Source of the DNA: Lepas anatifera
Taxonomy: Eukaryota; Arthropoda; Thecostraca; Lepadidae
Assembly (NCBI GenBank): GCA_034440635.1
Contig: JAOTON010001255.1
Span: forward strand, 62,001-126,000
Direction of reading: 5' to 3'
DNA length: 64,000 nt
Within the stretch, counting starts at the first letter, position 1, and each line of letters begins with the position of its first letter. Of this stretch, positions 1-13,164 are shown in pieces. A program made the translations under genes and the position numbers. The notes under the pieces were generated by a model. It was not told the DNA's origin, did not search any database, and saw only the letters and a program-made list of their open reading frames with translations.

Positions 1-169
1 TGCTTGTCTTCTGTTAGGATCATCCTGTTGGCAATAATGCAGATAAATCAATAAGCAAATAAAGAAAGCAGTTTGTAGGAATAACACTTATAGGCGGATC
101 ATTTCTTCTGTCCTTTCAAACAAATGTAATGAGACAATGTGTTTAACAATACCTTCAAGTCACTTGCAG

Positions 170-291
170 GTTCTTCGGCCTACCTCTGGAGGTGAAAATG
201 GGCGTAGCACGAGAACACTTCAATCCTGGGACCAACATTCGGTTCCGCGGGTACTTCCCTGTGGACAAGAAGGACTCGTCTCATAAAGAAG
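170..291 (+). CDS. Oxygenase exon A (N-terminal domain)
   Basis: The exon follows a CTTGCAG acceptor and ends at AAG followed by GTCAGA, a good donor. It begins with one base of a split codon, then encodes 40 residues starting FFGLPLEVKM, with NPGTNIRFRGYFPVDKK in the middle and SSHKEG at the end. These match the conserved N-terminal region of DIOX/IPNS-type oxygenases (the 'FFxLPxExK...RGY' region). The preceding exon is outside the window. The exon ends with one extra base (phase 1). Confidence 0.88.
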
Positions 292-3200
292 GTCAGATTC
301 ATCGATCAGAGTTTGTTGTGCAGTGATTTGACAAGATGCTTAAAGGGAGATACGCGAAAAATTTTATTGGCTGGATCAAAAGGTCACAAAAAGTTGTTTC
401 AGAAGTCCTATTCTCATTTTTTGCGAATTCGGCCTGCAAATGCCTTAAAATTGCTCTCAAAGTCAACATTTCCAGACGACTTCACCGTACACTTCATATC
501 GATGTATATGACGTACACGCGGCTCTAAGGCTATCAATTTCTTTAAGAATTAGGTCATATCTATCCTAAACAGAGATGTAGAACTTTGGACTATTACAGA
601 AAAAATTAATTCAGAAAAACAGCATTCCAAAACTCTTTAGGAACAGAAATGTAGGGCTTAAGAGAAAGCACAATTAACCAATCAAAAACCTAGGAATGCT
701 CAAACCGGGATCACGTGACCTATCTGACGCAAAAGTTTTGTCATCCTGGGGCTGAAGCAGAACATGATTCAAGACCCGAGGTACAAAACCGCTGAAGACT
801 TGAATGATCATGTTTTTTTCCGTTTATAGGGCAAACTAATTCATTTTGTAGTTTTTAAAAGCTTTTTAAAATTAATTCAAATGCAAATACAGGAGAACAG
901 ACATTTGTATTACAAAAAACATTGCTTTTCAACTTTAGATAGTTTTCGAAAAGAAAGTGACGGGTGAAGGTTTCAGCATTTTATCGGAACTGTTAACCTA
1001 TTTCGATAATAAGTGAGTGGCCTCCCAAAATTTGGCCGAAGATACAAAAATAATTGATAGTTTTGTAATCAGGATTTTTCAAATAGCAAGAAACCACAAT
1101 AATGATTTTTTCGCGTATCTCCCTTTAAAGGGAATGTGGCATCCTGGTCGAATCCAGGAATTTAGTGTTATTAGGTGTATTTTCAGCCGAAAATCATGAA
1201 ATCGTTCATGATTGCTCTGAAAAAATTACTATGAGCTAAATATTTTGATTTTTAAAATGCTCCTCTAGAGTGAAAAATAAACCTCTGTCTGTGGATGACG
1301 TCATGACCTGGCAACTACTACCGTATTCAATAGGCTCCAAGGGCTTCAAATGACTGACTACTCACTGTGACGACCAAAGTTTGTTGTGCAGCGAGTTCAC
1401 GACATGTTTAATGGTGTACATCCTCCAATCATGGATGCCAAATGAATCTAATACACTGGGATTGTAAAGTTGGGCACAGTCCTACATCAGAATCAGCATA
1501 ATAGGTACCATACATAAACTCACAATTTCTTGGTCATAGTGTAGAAAGACATCGAATAGAGTTTCATGCAAATGTCTTTTTGAATGAAATCTAAAAAAGC
1601 GGAGGTCGTGACCATGGGCGCCGAAAGCGGGGGGACGGGGGACGCGTCCCCTGTTAGCCAACCAGGGGGGACATCCCCTCCAAAATTTTTGCGTCAATGG
1701 TCATTTGGCTGTCAGTTACCGAATATGCGCAAAATTCGCCTCCCCGGTCAGCACCAGCCCGGGTCTGTCCCCGTGCGAAAATTCCGTGGCGGCGCCCCTG
1801 GTCGCGACAATAATACTCTGGCAATCTCTAGCCCAACTCCAGGGAACTCCGGGACTAGCGATTCCGCTAGTAGCGGTAGCGACTTCAGCAGTGGCAGATC
1901 CAAGAGGGGGGCTAGGAGGCTCAAGCCCCCAAATTTCCGGGCCCCTATAGTTAATACATAGACGAGGTGCTGCCCGAGATGCTGGCGGGTGAGGCTTGAG
2001 TCCCCTAGCCTCCCCTGAAATGAATTCCTTGATCCGCCACTGGATTTCAGCTAGCGAAGGTAGCAGAAGTAGTGGTTCAGTCACGGCTGGAGATCTTTTC
2101 TCGATCCAGGGGGCGGGGTGGGTCTTGGTTGGTTTAATGCTAGCACGGCAATACAAGCCCTAGACAAAGCCTATAGGAGACACAAAAACTGGGTTTCTAG
2201 CCCCCATCACCCGCAGAATCTCTACCCATGGCATCAGTCCCTAAAATTTAATAACGGCGCCCATCACTACAGATTTAGGATTACAATTCATCTTGGCACT
2301 CCCACGTAACTGCCCCGTATCTCCTGATGTGCCTGGCATCACCACCAAGGAACTGCTCCGTTGTAATCTGGCTTAATCCAGGGGCGAACGCAGACCCGAG
2401 TTTTTTTGGGTGGGGGCAAACCCATATCTGCCTCTCCTCCCGGGGAAAGGGTGGGACGTGCAATTTGGGTGCTCGATAGACCTAGTATATGCTACCTCTC
2501 CAAGTACATGATTGCTCTCCTGGGAGCGGATATTTTCTGCAGACCTCGTGTAAACACCTTTTTCAAAAATTTATCCAGCCTTTGGAGGGGGCGCAGCAAA
2601 AGATAGTTTACCCCCTTCAGCGCTTGCAGGGCGGGCATGGCCGAGACGGACCCCTCTGCGTCCGCCGCTGACTTAACCATAACCATGAGATCGCCGGGCC
2701 ATCGAGAACTCAAGGTGTTTATTTATGGATTTCGCCGTGCCAATAAACCAGGACTGTTACGAACCTCTTCGACTGTTCCACATGCTCCAGACGCATGACC
2801 ATGACTGTGCACAATACAAAGGTCGAGAAGGGAACAAAAAGCTGGCCTGAAATCAGTCAAGATTCTGGTTAATACCATACCGTATGCGACAAATTAGGAA
2901 TGTTTTATTTCTCTTTTGAAATGAATTCCTGCTGTTCAATTTGTCGACAAAAATTACAAAAATATGTTTCAATTAGGGGGAGAATCACTACCAAAATATC
3001 GGGACTAAAATATATCGGATATAAACTGCAGATTGTCAGTTGTGAAAAAGCTGCTCCACAATAATTCAAGAGGAACTTAATTCCTTCCCAGTAACTGACT
3101 CAGTGGCAGATACAAGGGGGGGACAAAGGGCTCAATCCCCCAAACGTTTTGACTGTCTATAGGTAGCGAATGTAGCGAATGTAGCGAATGCGTAGGCGGT

Positions 3201-6200
3201 GGCTGATCCGAGACAGTAGTGGTGGGGTTTGAGCCCCTAAGCGCCCCCCGAAATTAAGTTCTGGATCCGCCACTGCTTTGAATTTAACTCGAATTCCTGG
3301 TTCAGTTTGAGAAGTAAACAAACATTCTGTAGGCGTGTTTATAAGAGCGGCGGTATTGACCAGTCGTGGGTAGCCCCCATGCATAGTGCTAAGCTGAATT
3401 TCTTTGGGAGCAAGCTGTAAGATTGAGCTGCATAATTTTTCTTCTTAAAAAAAACGACGCCGGTCGGGTGGAGCTTCGGCTAATCGGCCGCAAACATGAC
3501 TCAGCGAAAAAACGTACGTCCGAAACTCGCCGAGTTTTTAATTTTTGACTGCGCCGCACACCCAGCCAGCAGAGAGAGCACCCCCGGGACAGAACCCGAA
3601 CACGCGTGCTTGGCGCACCTGAAAGACAAAGCAGGCAATAAGCAACAAGAATAATCGCATTCCTCCGGACTCCACTTCCATCTTTTTCCGGATACAAAAT
3701 CGAATGTTGTGTTCAAAACCTACACATCACGGTCATGAACGCGCGCTTGCTTTGTCTCTCAGGCGCGTCAAGCAAGCAACGCTGCAATTGTGTTTAAATG
3801 CAACACCGGGTTCGTTGTTCTAAAAATGGAAGTTGGAGTGCAGAGTAAAACCACCTGTCCGTGCTTTAGCCTTATCTTCCCCCTATAAAGGCAACGTGCA
3901 TGTTGGCGTCATGGGCGGATCCAGGATTGCCGATCGGGGGGGGGACTTTCCTGGGGGCGCCATCCGGACAAAAACAAACCGGAGTCTGCCTTTCCGCCAG
4001 CAACTTGATTAACTATGATAACTTGCCTTGTTGTAACAAGGACCGCTTCAGACAAAGGCTTGCCTCCTATGTGACAGTCAAGTACCTCCGTGGACTGGAT
4101 TTCCGTTTTAACCCACCACCATCCCCCATCACTATTTCACACAAGATTTCCATCACTATTCAGACAGCCGCCACAACGGCCGGGCAGCCCTTCCCCATCT
4201 CTTTGACACCCGTAATCTACGTCCCAATTCTTATGCCTGGCTCGCGGGAGCTTGCAAAAGTGTTTGTGACGTCACACGCACCATGGCAAAGACGCTGGAC
4301 ATTGCAAAAGCGGGTGCCGGTGCTGGACGTTCTGTTCACGAGGCGAGAAGTGGGTCATGTTTTGTTTCTTGATGTGGCGATTGACTTTGCCACGGACCGG
4401 TTCGTTTGAATGGAGAGCATTCTGGCTGGAGGCGGAATATTGAATGCTGATGAATACGGAATCTGGGGAATGTATTGCTTGGAAATGAAGCCGCGAGAAG
4501 AGGTGGAGACGATAGTGAATAATGCAAGTAGTGGAGACGATAGTGCTAAATGCAGTTTTTTTAAGCAGGAGTGTCGCCACATCTTTTTGACTGGGGGAAG
4601 CTGACTTAGAAAAGACCGGGGAGGCTGGGTGTAAGGCAACGCATAGAACTTAATGGTTGTACCGCAAGGTGTTGTCGAGACAGTCCACACCTACATCAAA
4701 TTTGGGAACATTCTCTTTACTCCAACTTACTGAGCGAGACTTAAGGCTAAGATGATCGGTGGAATGTCAAAAATGGGGGACGGGGTGTACTTTCCAGTTC
4801 AGCAGCTGGAGGAAGCGCGTTCCCCTGCCCCCTCCTTCTCCCCCCTGCTTTCAAAGCCCATGTGTTGTAGCATACGCAGATCCAGGATTGCCGATCGGGG
4901 GGGCACCTCCCGGGGGGGCGCCATCCGGAACAGGGGGCGCCACTTATGACCGGCAAAACCTATCAGGTGGGCGCCAAATCCTGTCGGTGGGCGCCGACTT
5001 TCGCATCCTGGGGGAGGGGGTGGGAAGCGACATTTCAGGGGGGCCCATCGACCTTTCAGGGGGCGCCGAGGGTCGATGGGGGGGCACGTGCCCTCCCTTG
5101 CCCCTCCCCTGGATCCGCCTATGGTTGGCGTGCCTCCGCCGGTTGCGGGAATTGGTCAATGCCGTCGCGTGTTAGCAGGGTTTATCATTCAGGATACGAT
5201 CTGGGATCTCTGGACCCGCTGGAGGAGAATCACGACCACGAGAAGTACGCCAACATCACCTACGAAGAGTGTCCTTGGCCCGTTTGCGAGGATAAAGTCG
5301 GCCTGGACAAGTTCAAGGTCAGTGAGGAAGTTCGCAGTCGGTGGAAAGTCAATTTTACTTATATGTGACTTGAGTGTGTTGTGTGTGTGTGTGTTTTTGT
5401 TTTTACCTGTGTCTTATGTGTGTGAAAGTTCAAAGCCGGTGGAACTTCAATGAGATAAGTTGAAGGTCAGTAAGAAAGTTCACTGTTAGTGCTACAAATT
5501 GAAGGTGAGTGATAAAATGAAAGCCAATCTTAAGCTGAAAATGATTGGTGGGTTCGAGGTACGTTGATAACACTGGTCAACAGCCAAAATGGATCCGGCA
5601 CGTGAACACCTGTTTCTGCCTATTTCGATACCGCTGATTTCAAATTTAGTAACTGTTTTTTGCCATCGGACCTGGTTTCTTCTCCAGAGCATACCTGTTG
5701 TATAGCCACTGCACTTTCCACACACTGTCATCAGCCTAGCCTTTTGTGGAAAGATATAGATCAAGAATGTCGAGAATCCGGATTATCTGCATCCAGACAA
5801 TGCAGCTTATCAATATACATGTGAATTTATTGCAACGAAAGACTACTTCGCATTCAAGTGCATGAACATTGTACATTGAACAAGGTTTGCGCTCGGTCGC
5901 ACAAGCTCGCCGGTATTGTAGACCGAGAGGTGACGTCGCAACATTATATGATGAGGATTTTATGTCAGAGTAATCTCCCTTGAAGATTGAGTCTAAGTAA
6001 AAGTCACAGGTCAAGGTCATACCACCATTTCAAGGTCATCGACCCTAGTGCCTTTGGTAGGATGATGCCGCCTAATATGACGTATATCATGCTATGACGT
6101 CATACGCTAGGTCACTCAATATTGAGCTCAAAGTCGCAGGTTTAAGACAAAGGTCATGGGTCAAGGTCAAACCCTATTTTCCGTCCGACGGTTGCCATAG

Positions 6201-9200
6201 TGCTAGTTGCAGTACACGTTATAGGCAAAATTTAATATTTTGACGTCAAAGGTCAATGGCCTTGAACGACCTTGGCCTAAAAGATTCAGAGAACATTGCC
6301 TCAGACCTTTCGTCTGTTACTTAAGGCCACTTTCTCTCCATATCCGGCTTCTCATCGCACAATCGTGGCATTTCCCAATGGTTACCCTTCACATACATAA
6401 TTTGTCCTATATTAGGGGGGATGATAAATATCAATGTTATCGTTGCTCAGTTGCCACTTAACACATGTTTCTATACGAAAAATGATAACTTTTCGTGGTT
6501 TTGTTATGGGTCTAGCTTCCAAAAAACTTCGACCATGGCCAATTGAAAATTTTCCTTTCTGCCAGTCATTTCGTGTACCGCCCTGGTGTCCAATCGGTCC
6601 TGTCCCTATCACTTTTTCGCGAATATTCGTGAGCGTAATTATACCAATGAAACAAAACTTTGTAAACATTTTAGTTGCATAATTTAAGCATTCCAAAAAA
6701 TTGTGTCAAGTCAGGTAACTGACTTATGACGTCATTATTTAACAATCACACCGGAGAGGGGTGTGGTACTAACGCGCGCTGGAGGATACTGGTAAGCCCC
6801 CTCCTAAGATCTCGGAAAATAAGAGGCGTAGAAAAACGCCGGTTGGGGGTGGCTTGGGGCTATGGTTGTTTTAAATCATGGCTTATTTTTATTTACCTAG
6901 GTCAATTTATTTAAGTTCAAACGAGGTCATAAAGGTCAAATACTGGCCATGCTGGGTACCTATTGAAAAATGATGTGATCATGCGGGAAAAGGACGGGAA
7001 TAAGCTAAAGGCGGACCAGAATCATGGATGGAAGATCGAAAATCATCTTTCTTGCTATTTTGAGGTTAAGGCCATTCAAGGTCATTAACCTATAAGGGCA
7101 CAATATGGTATACTACCTATAATATACACTGCTACGAACACTATAGCAACTGTTTGATGGGATATGATGATTGACCTTTACCAGTGACCTTTGAACCTGA
7201 CCTTTGACCTCGACCTTTACATTGAGATACCTTAACTATGACGTCATAGGATAATATACGTCAGACCGGGTAACGCTATATAACCGGAAGCACTGGGGTC
7301 AATGACATTGAAAGTGTTGATATGACCTTGAACTGTGACCTTTGAAATTGACATTGACCTTCATTTGAGGCGAACCTAACATATCATTCCGGTTATATGG
7401 ATTTATGACGTCACCACTCTGTCTCCAATGCAAGTGACCTGGTCCGACCGCGCGATTCCGGCGATCTCAAAATGCAGGTCTGACTTTGAAAGCCTATGAG
7501 TAAAACGAAATTCAACCGATTAAAAACAAAATATCTTCGCTAATCAACAAGCCGTTAAATGCTCTCAAATGTGGCCAAGTATTACCTTTCGGCTACGAGC
7601 GGCTCCCCGGCCACCTTAGAAAATAGGTGGGGGGGGGCTCCGAGGTACCCCCAGTTCATGTGTTAACCCTTTAAGCCAATTCTGCTATTTTAAAGAGTGG
7701 AAAACTAAACCAGAGTGAAACTCGGCTGTTAAAAGAGCTAGATTTCAATTTTTCCGATCGCTCGAAAGCTCATGGAATATATAATCGGAATTGCTGACAA
7801 TAATTTTGAGGTCAGGTCAACAATGAAGTAACCAGATGTCAACAACGGGCATCATTATTAAGTACATTTTGCCTATGTTTTCGAACACAAAGATACAGCA
7901 ATTCTTTTGCTTCATGACACAGGACTCCAAATGGTATGCAACATGACCTTGACATGTCGTTATTTGACCCTGACCCGAGGTCCTTGACCTCAGGTCATGG
8001 TCAAATATAAGGGTATCCCGTAACCTAAGGTCATGTTGCATGCCATTCGTCTCGTTGAGCTGGAACAAACACATAAATGCCGCCAGATATCTTCTAAATC
8101 CTCGCACCGGGCCGTCGGAGCGAAGATGAACCCTGTCCGTTTCCTTGGTGAGGCCAGATGAGGCTCCCCTTCCACGCATAGACACATTGTTACAGTGGCA
8201 ATAAACGTGAAATCAAACGGAAATAACTACTTCTGAAAGCCCCTGCAGACACAAAAATCAGTTCGTGCCCAGGCACGTTGTATCAAGTCAAATTAAGGCG
8301 GTAACATTCTTACGTAGAACATACCAACTCCACCAGAACTCCCGGTACCCGTTACCTTCTGGGGGAAAGGAACAAGGCCGAGAGTTCAGGTAGCAGGGTG
8401 GTCTTGATGTAAGTTCAAATGCATAAATTACCCCAAGAAATCAATATCATGCATAACACCGATTAGTATGGGCCAAATGGCCTCCATGACACCAAAATCA
8501 TAGTTATACAGCGGTTAATTGAAATTGTTTAACACTCTCAGATAATTTTGTTTACCCTTAGTGACCTCTGCTGACATAGCTATGGACTGAACCGGACATC
8601 TGTTTGTGACATATCACATTTTTTTCAATTCAACAGCTTTTGAATGTTATCCAGAAATTTCGTCTTTCATTTCTAAGAGCGAGCTAGATTTCCACTTCGA
8701 AAAATCACTATGCACGGGCATAGGAATGACGTCATAACTCAGTGACCTAACCTGACCTAGCTAGGTATTTTTTGTCAAAAATTTTGCCAAATTTGTCAGG
8801 TAACAGATACGCATACTGAAATTGCCTTAAAACAAATAATTTTGGAATTATTTGCTAGAGAACCTCAGAGTAGCAGGTCCAATGGAACACTCAGTAGGTG
8901 CCGGAAAACAAGCATCAGAGACGAGATTTTCACTTGCCCATGGTCGAAGTTTTTTTGCAAGATAGAACAATATATTCTGCACCCGAAGTCTCCATTTTAA
9001 CTCTAGAATCACTTCCTGAGTGGCAATAGGTCTAATCCAAAAATTATTTTTCACCATCATTATCATCCCCCCTACCTATATGGCCTCGTTTTACCTTGAA
9101 TATATTGACCTAGGTTTATGAAAATCGGGTTTAAGGTAGAATACCGTAGCCTCCACAAACACCTAAACGTTCATTTTCCTAGACCTCTTAGGTTTTACAC

Positions 9201-9812
9201 TATCAATGTCACTCATGCCAAGAAGGCTTGCACAAAGACGACACACAGACATACTGGATCTCAAAATTCTGATCTGACACGGCATTTCTGCTGCCAGATT
9301 CGTATTCAGCGCCAAAAATTACCCTCGAAACGGACTATTTTACATTGGATCCACGACAAAAGTTAAAACTTGTTGACCAGTGTAATAGATAGATAAAACT
9401 ATTTTTAACGTTGAGCTTGATCATTGTTTGAACTTTGCGTCCATTTTGACCAAACTCATCCTGAGCTATCAAAGCGTACACTGCTTTGAGTATGGCACTT
9501 GTTTGCACTTTGGTGTTTCTATCACTGAACTCTTCCTGAGGTTATTAAAGCGTACACTGTTTTACTAAGAAACCTGTTCCGGATTACTTCGCCTGAGGGA
9601 TGGAATAACAGATAAAGGCAGAACATTACTCTAACTCTCATAATTCAATAACATGTAGAACGTTACATGCGTTTCTGGAAATCTGGAACCATTATGTGCA
9701 CAGTGGCGGATCTAGTCGGTAGGTTTGACTCTCTCTCTCTCTCTCTCGCTCTCGCACTCTCGTTCTCTCTCTCTCTCGCTCTCTCTCTCTCTCCTCCCTC
9801 CCTCCCTCCCTC

Positions 9813-9863
<51 letters not shown>

Positions 9864-9874
9864 CCTCCCTCCCT

Positions 9875-9947
<73 letters not shown>

Positions 9948-12900
9948 GGAGTTCAGCCAGCGCTATCACCATATGATGAACGAAGCCGGTCTGATTCTGC
10001 TGAAACTAGCTGCTGAGGGGTGTGGCGCGCCCTCTGATCTGCTGGTTAACCTCTTTCGCCCAGATCCCATATCGTGTCTACGCTATCTTCACTATCCACC
10101 CAGGGATCTGGAAAATCTTCCAAAATCTGCTCACGACCCCGAAGACAGTAAGTCAGCTGGGGTTTTGTATTTCTGTTTATGCATTTGTGCGTGGGTGTAT
10201 GGTTTGGTCTTAATGCTGTGCGGAAACACTGGTGGATTCAGTGGATAAGATCTTGTCTCTCCCCAAATGTCGATGTATTTTTGTTAGGCAAAAATTCAGA
10301 CGCTTTGCTACTCTTGAAAATAGAAATTCCGGTGGAGCAAGGACATTTTTCGTAAAGAAAAAGTATTTCCGCTTCTTGATTGATTATTGGGTTTTAAGGG
10401 CGCGCCAACCTGCGAGGTCATATAGCGCCCTATTTCCGCTTCAATCGATATCTTGCTTTGACAAGCAAAATCAAAGTCCAAGGAAAAAAACAGTTTCGTA
10501 AAGAAAACCCTTCATTTCCAGACGCCCTGCTGCTCTGCGGTGCCCACAGCGACTCCGGCTTTCTCACGCTTCTCTCCACCTTTGACTTCGCCGGCCTCCA
10601 ACTGAAGCGGGAGGACGGATCCTGGATGGACGTCCCGTGCAAAAAGGGCGCAGTCGTGGCTAACGTGGGCGACATGCTGGCCACAATGTCTGGAGGCCGC
10701 TGGAGAGCGACCAATCACAGAGTGGTTGACCTGGGAGAGGACAGGTGAGCCACCAATGGGAGGAAGCGACGATAGGAGAATGACCAATCACAGAGGTTGA
10801 CCTGGGAGAGAACAGGTGAGCCACCAATGGGAGGAAGCAACGATAGGAGAATGACCAATCACAGAGGTTGACCTGGAAGAGGATAGGTAAGCCACCAATG
10901 GGAGGAGGCGACGATAGGAGAGCGACCAATCACAGAGTGGCTGACCTGGGAGAGGACAGGGCTGTTGACCCCACGCACGCGTGGTACTATCTGCCAAGTT
11001 TTTTCTTTTGGCAGACGTTTTCTAGAACGCGTGGAAAATTGTGTTAACCCATACCATAAAATGGACTATGTGTATTAATATTACACAAAAAGTTTGTTTT
11101 GACCATTTAGTGAAGGTGCAAAGTAAAACTAAAGAAAACAAACGTCATACTAACTGTAAGTGAGCAGTGTATATGCTGAAAGTGGGGGCGCGGTAGTGGA
11201 GTGGTCAGCGTAGCTGGCTTCCACGCAGCCGACCCGGGTTCAAGGCCCGGCGGCTTCCCTGAACAAGGAGCAAGCTGGCTCCCGAGAAACCCTTCCAACA
11301 GGGAAAGAGTTGGCGACGCCATATGACCCTGGCAGTTGGTGCGTCGATAAGCCCCAAAAATTATTATTATATGCTGAAAGTGGCCCTAATAGGCCACAAC
11401 GAGACCGGAGAGAAGGCAGTCCTGTTAACATGCGTAATGTTATCAACCGACCGCTATACATCTTGGCAGAGCTGACTTTCTGAGGACGCGATGTAAGATT
11501 GGCCTACATCACAAATAACTGTTACATAGCAAGATGTAGCAGAAGCAAGCACATAGCAGAAGCCACACACTCCTTTAGAGGCGGGCAAAGGTGCTATGCA
11601 CAGAACGCCTTATAAAAAGCCTTTGACTTGACTTGACTTGAAGCAAGCAAGCAGAAGCAAGCAGACAACTATTATTCGTGCTATAGCTCAATATGACAGA
11701 TAGCTCCCCAAAAGTCTGTCCTGGCACTGTGCGTAGCGTCCGACCCCGTCACCGGCCAGTACCATCATGCAGGCAAGCAAGACTGACCATTGCCGCCTCG
11801 GTAGCTCAGTTGGTAGAGCGTTGAGCTCCGGCCCGCTGCTGAGAAACATGCAGTGGCAGTGCATGTGCACTGTACAGGCTTGGGATCGGTTCCCCTGAGA
11901 CGCTTCAGCGCTCAATAGTTTACCCGACTTACAGGTCGGCTGGCAGCTGACTGGTGAGAGGGTGGCCTGAGCGGGGCGGCCGTCCCCGTCAATTTTGGCT
12001 TCTAAATCAACCCTTCATTGTGGGAGTTGCTCGTTCGGGTGGTGGGGTCGGGGTCTCCGTGACAAGTCCCTTGATGACTTTAGTGAGGCTCTGACTCCAA
12101 CAGTCGAACTTAGAACAACTTGGACCAAATTTATTTTGAAAAAGAAAAAAGAGTTGTTAGGCACAAATAAATGCCAAATTGGAAGATGCCCTACTTGGTC
12201 AATCCCTTTTGGAAAGACTTTCTGCACCTGAGATTAAGATAAAAGAATAAATCAGGAAATTGAAATACTGGCTAAGACACACCTCAAATTGATATCTAAA
12301 TGTCTGTCTTGCCTTGGTTCCAAGGGGAATAATACATTCCCAAGTACATCATACAAATCCACCAACAAAATACAAAAATTGCAAGGAATGTGTTAGGCCG
12401 AGTTCCGAATGAAAATTTGTATATTTTGAGCTACTTCCGTAGGTGAATTTCTTTGAAGAAAACACTTTACTTTTCGATGTATTCTGCCGATGGTTTTGTG
12501 ATTTCAAAAGACAAAAGTCACGCATATGCAACGTTGTCTCTCACGTTTTCACGTTATATTTCCTTTATTTATTTATTTTGGGTTTAAGAACGTACAACTG
12601 CTTATGCCATTGGGTCGATTACATTTATCTTTTCCCATGTATCCATTGTAATGGATTGTTTCTTTTACTGTTTACATTCGTTCTATTTTTGACACGATGA
12701 AGGGAGAGGTATGACCAGGTGTTAACGGACGAGAGAATTAAAAAAACAGGCAGAAACATAGAAAATAAAATCTTGTACAACGCTCCAAGCCTAATAATGA
12801 AAATCTGCTCAAGCTCTCTCGGGGCGAATAACTCAAGCGAAATAGAAGAGATCTAGTAATTAAACGAGTTGTTAGAAAACATTAAAGCATTGAAATAAAA

Positions 12901-13124
12901 GCCTTGATAATCTCGTTAGCGAACAATAACATGAATGTCTCATGTTCAACGCATTGAAAGCAGTTTCCGGGCGATTCTAGAACATCCATAAGAGAATTAT
13001 CTGAAATAGCTATACCATAAGTTTCCTTATTTTCCCCCAAAAATTTCAATTTTTTGTTTAATTTTCCCAAAACTATCTGTAGCTTTTTGTAGCAATATGA
13101 TAAGTCATATTATTGAATAATTGT

Positions 13125-13164
<40 letters not shown>

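Larger units (their letters stand above)
292..5178. other. Intron 1 of the oxygenase gene, transposon-filled
   Basis: This roughly 4.9-kb interval holds the TTAA element 344-1124, a second TTAA-type end at 1129, hAT-like MITEs at 1889-2042, 2379-2670 and 3101-3275, a MITE fragment at 3910-3972 and the GC-rich MITE 4871-5123. Between 3276 and 4870 I see no convincing exon; the short open frames there lack family-like sequence. A short exon could still be hidden, because the flanking exon phases do not agree. Confidence 0.6.
5318..9948. other. Intron 2 of the oxygenase gene
   Basis: Phase 0 intron of 4.6 kb with a GTCAGT donor and CTCTGCAG acceptor. It holds a short GT repeat near 5374-5395, gene-free DNA rich in AGGTCA words from about 5990, the inverted-repeat element 6413-9074 and the CT tract 9729-9944. 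A single hAT-like end (CAGTGGCGGATCTAG) sits at 9702. From 9075 to 9700 I see nothing else. Confidence 0.8.

Noticed and set aside
4946..5368. Open frame joining the MITE to exon B
   Set aside because: The frame runs through the transposon by chance; exon B has its own acceptor at 5178 and the upstream residues are not family-like.
9667..10248. 193-codon Ser/Leu-rich open frame through the CT tract
   Set aside because: It is produced by the dinucleotide repeat. Only the part from 9949 in this frame is real exon sequence.
11792..11905. Functional tRNA gene
   Set aside because: No anticodon arm folds and the A-B box spacing and T arm are wrong; treated as SINE.
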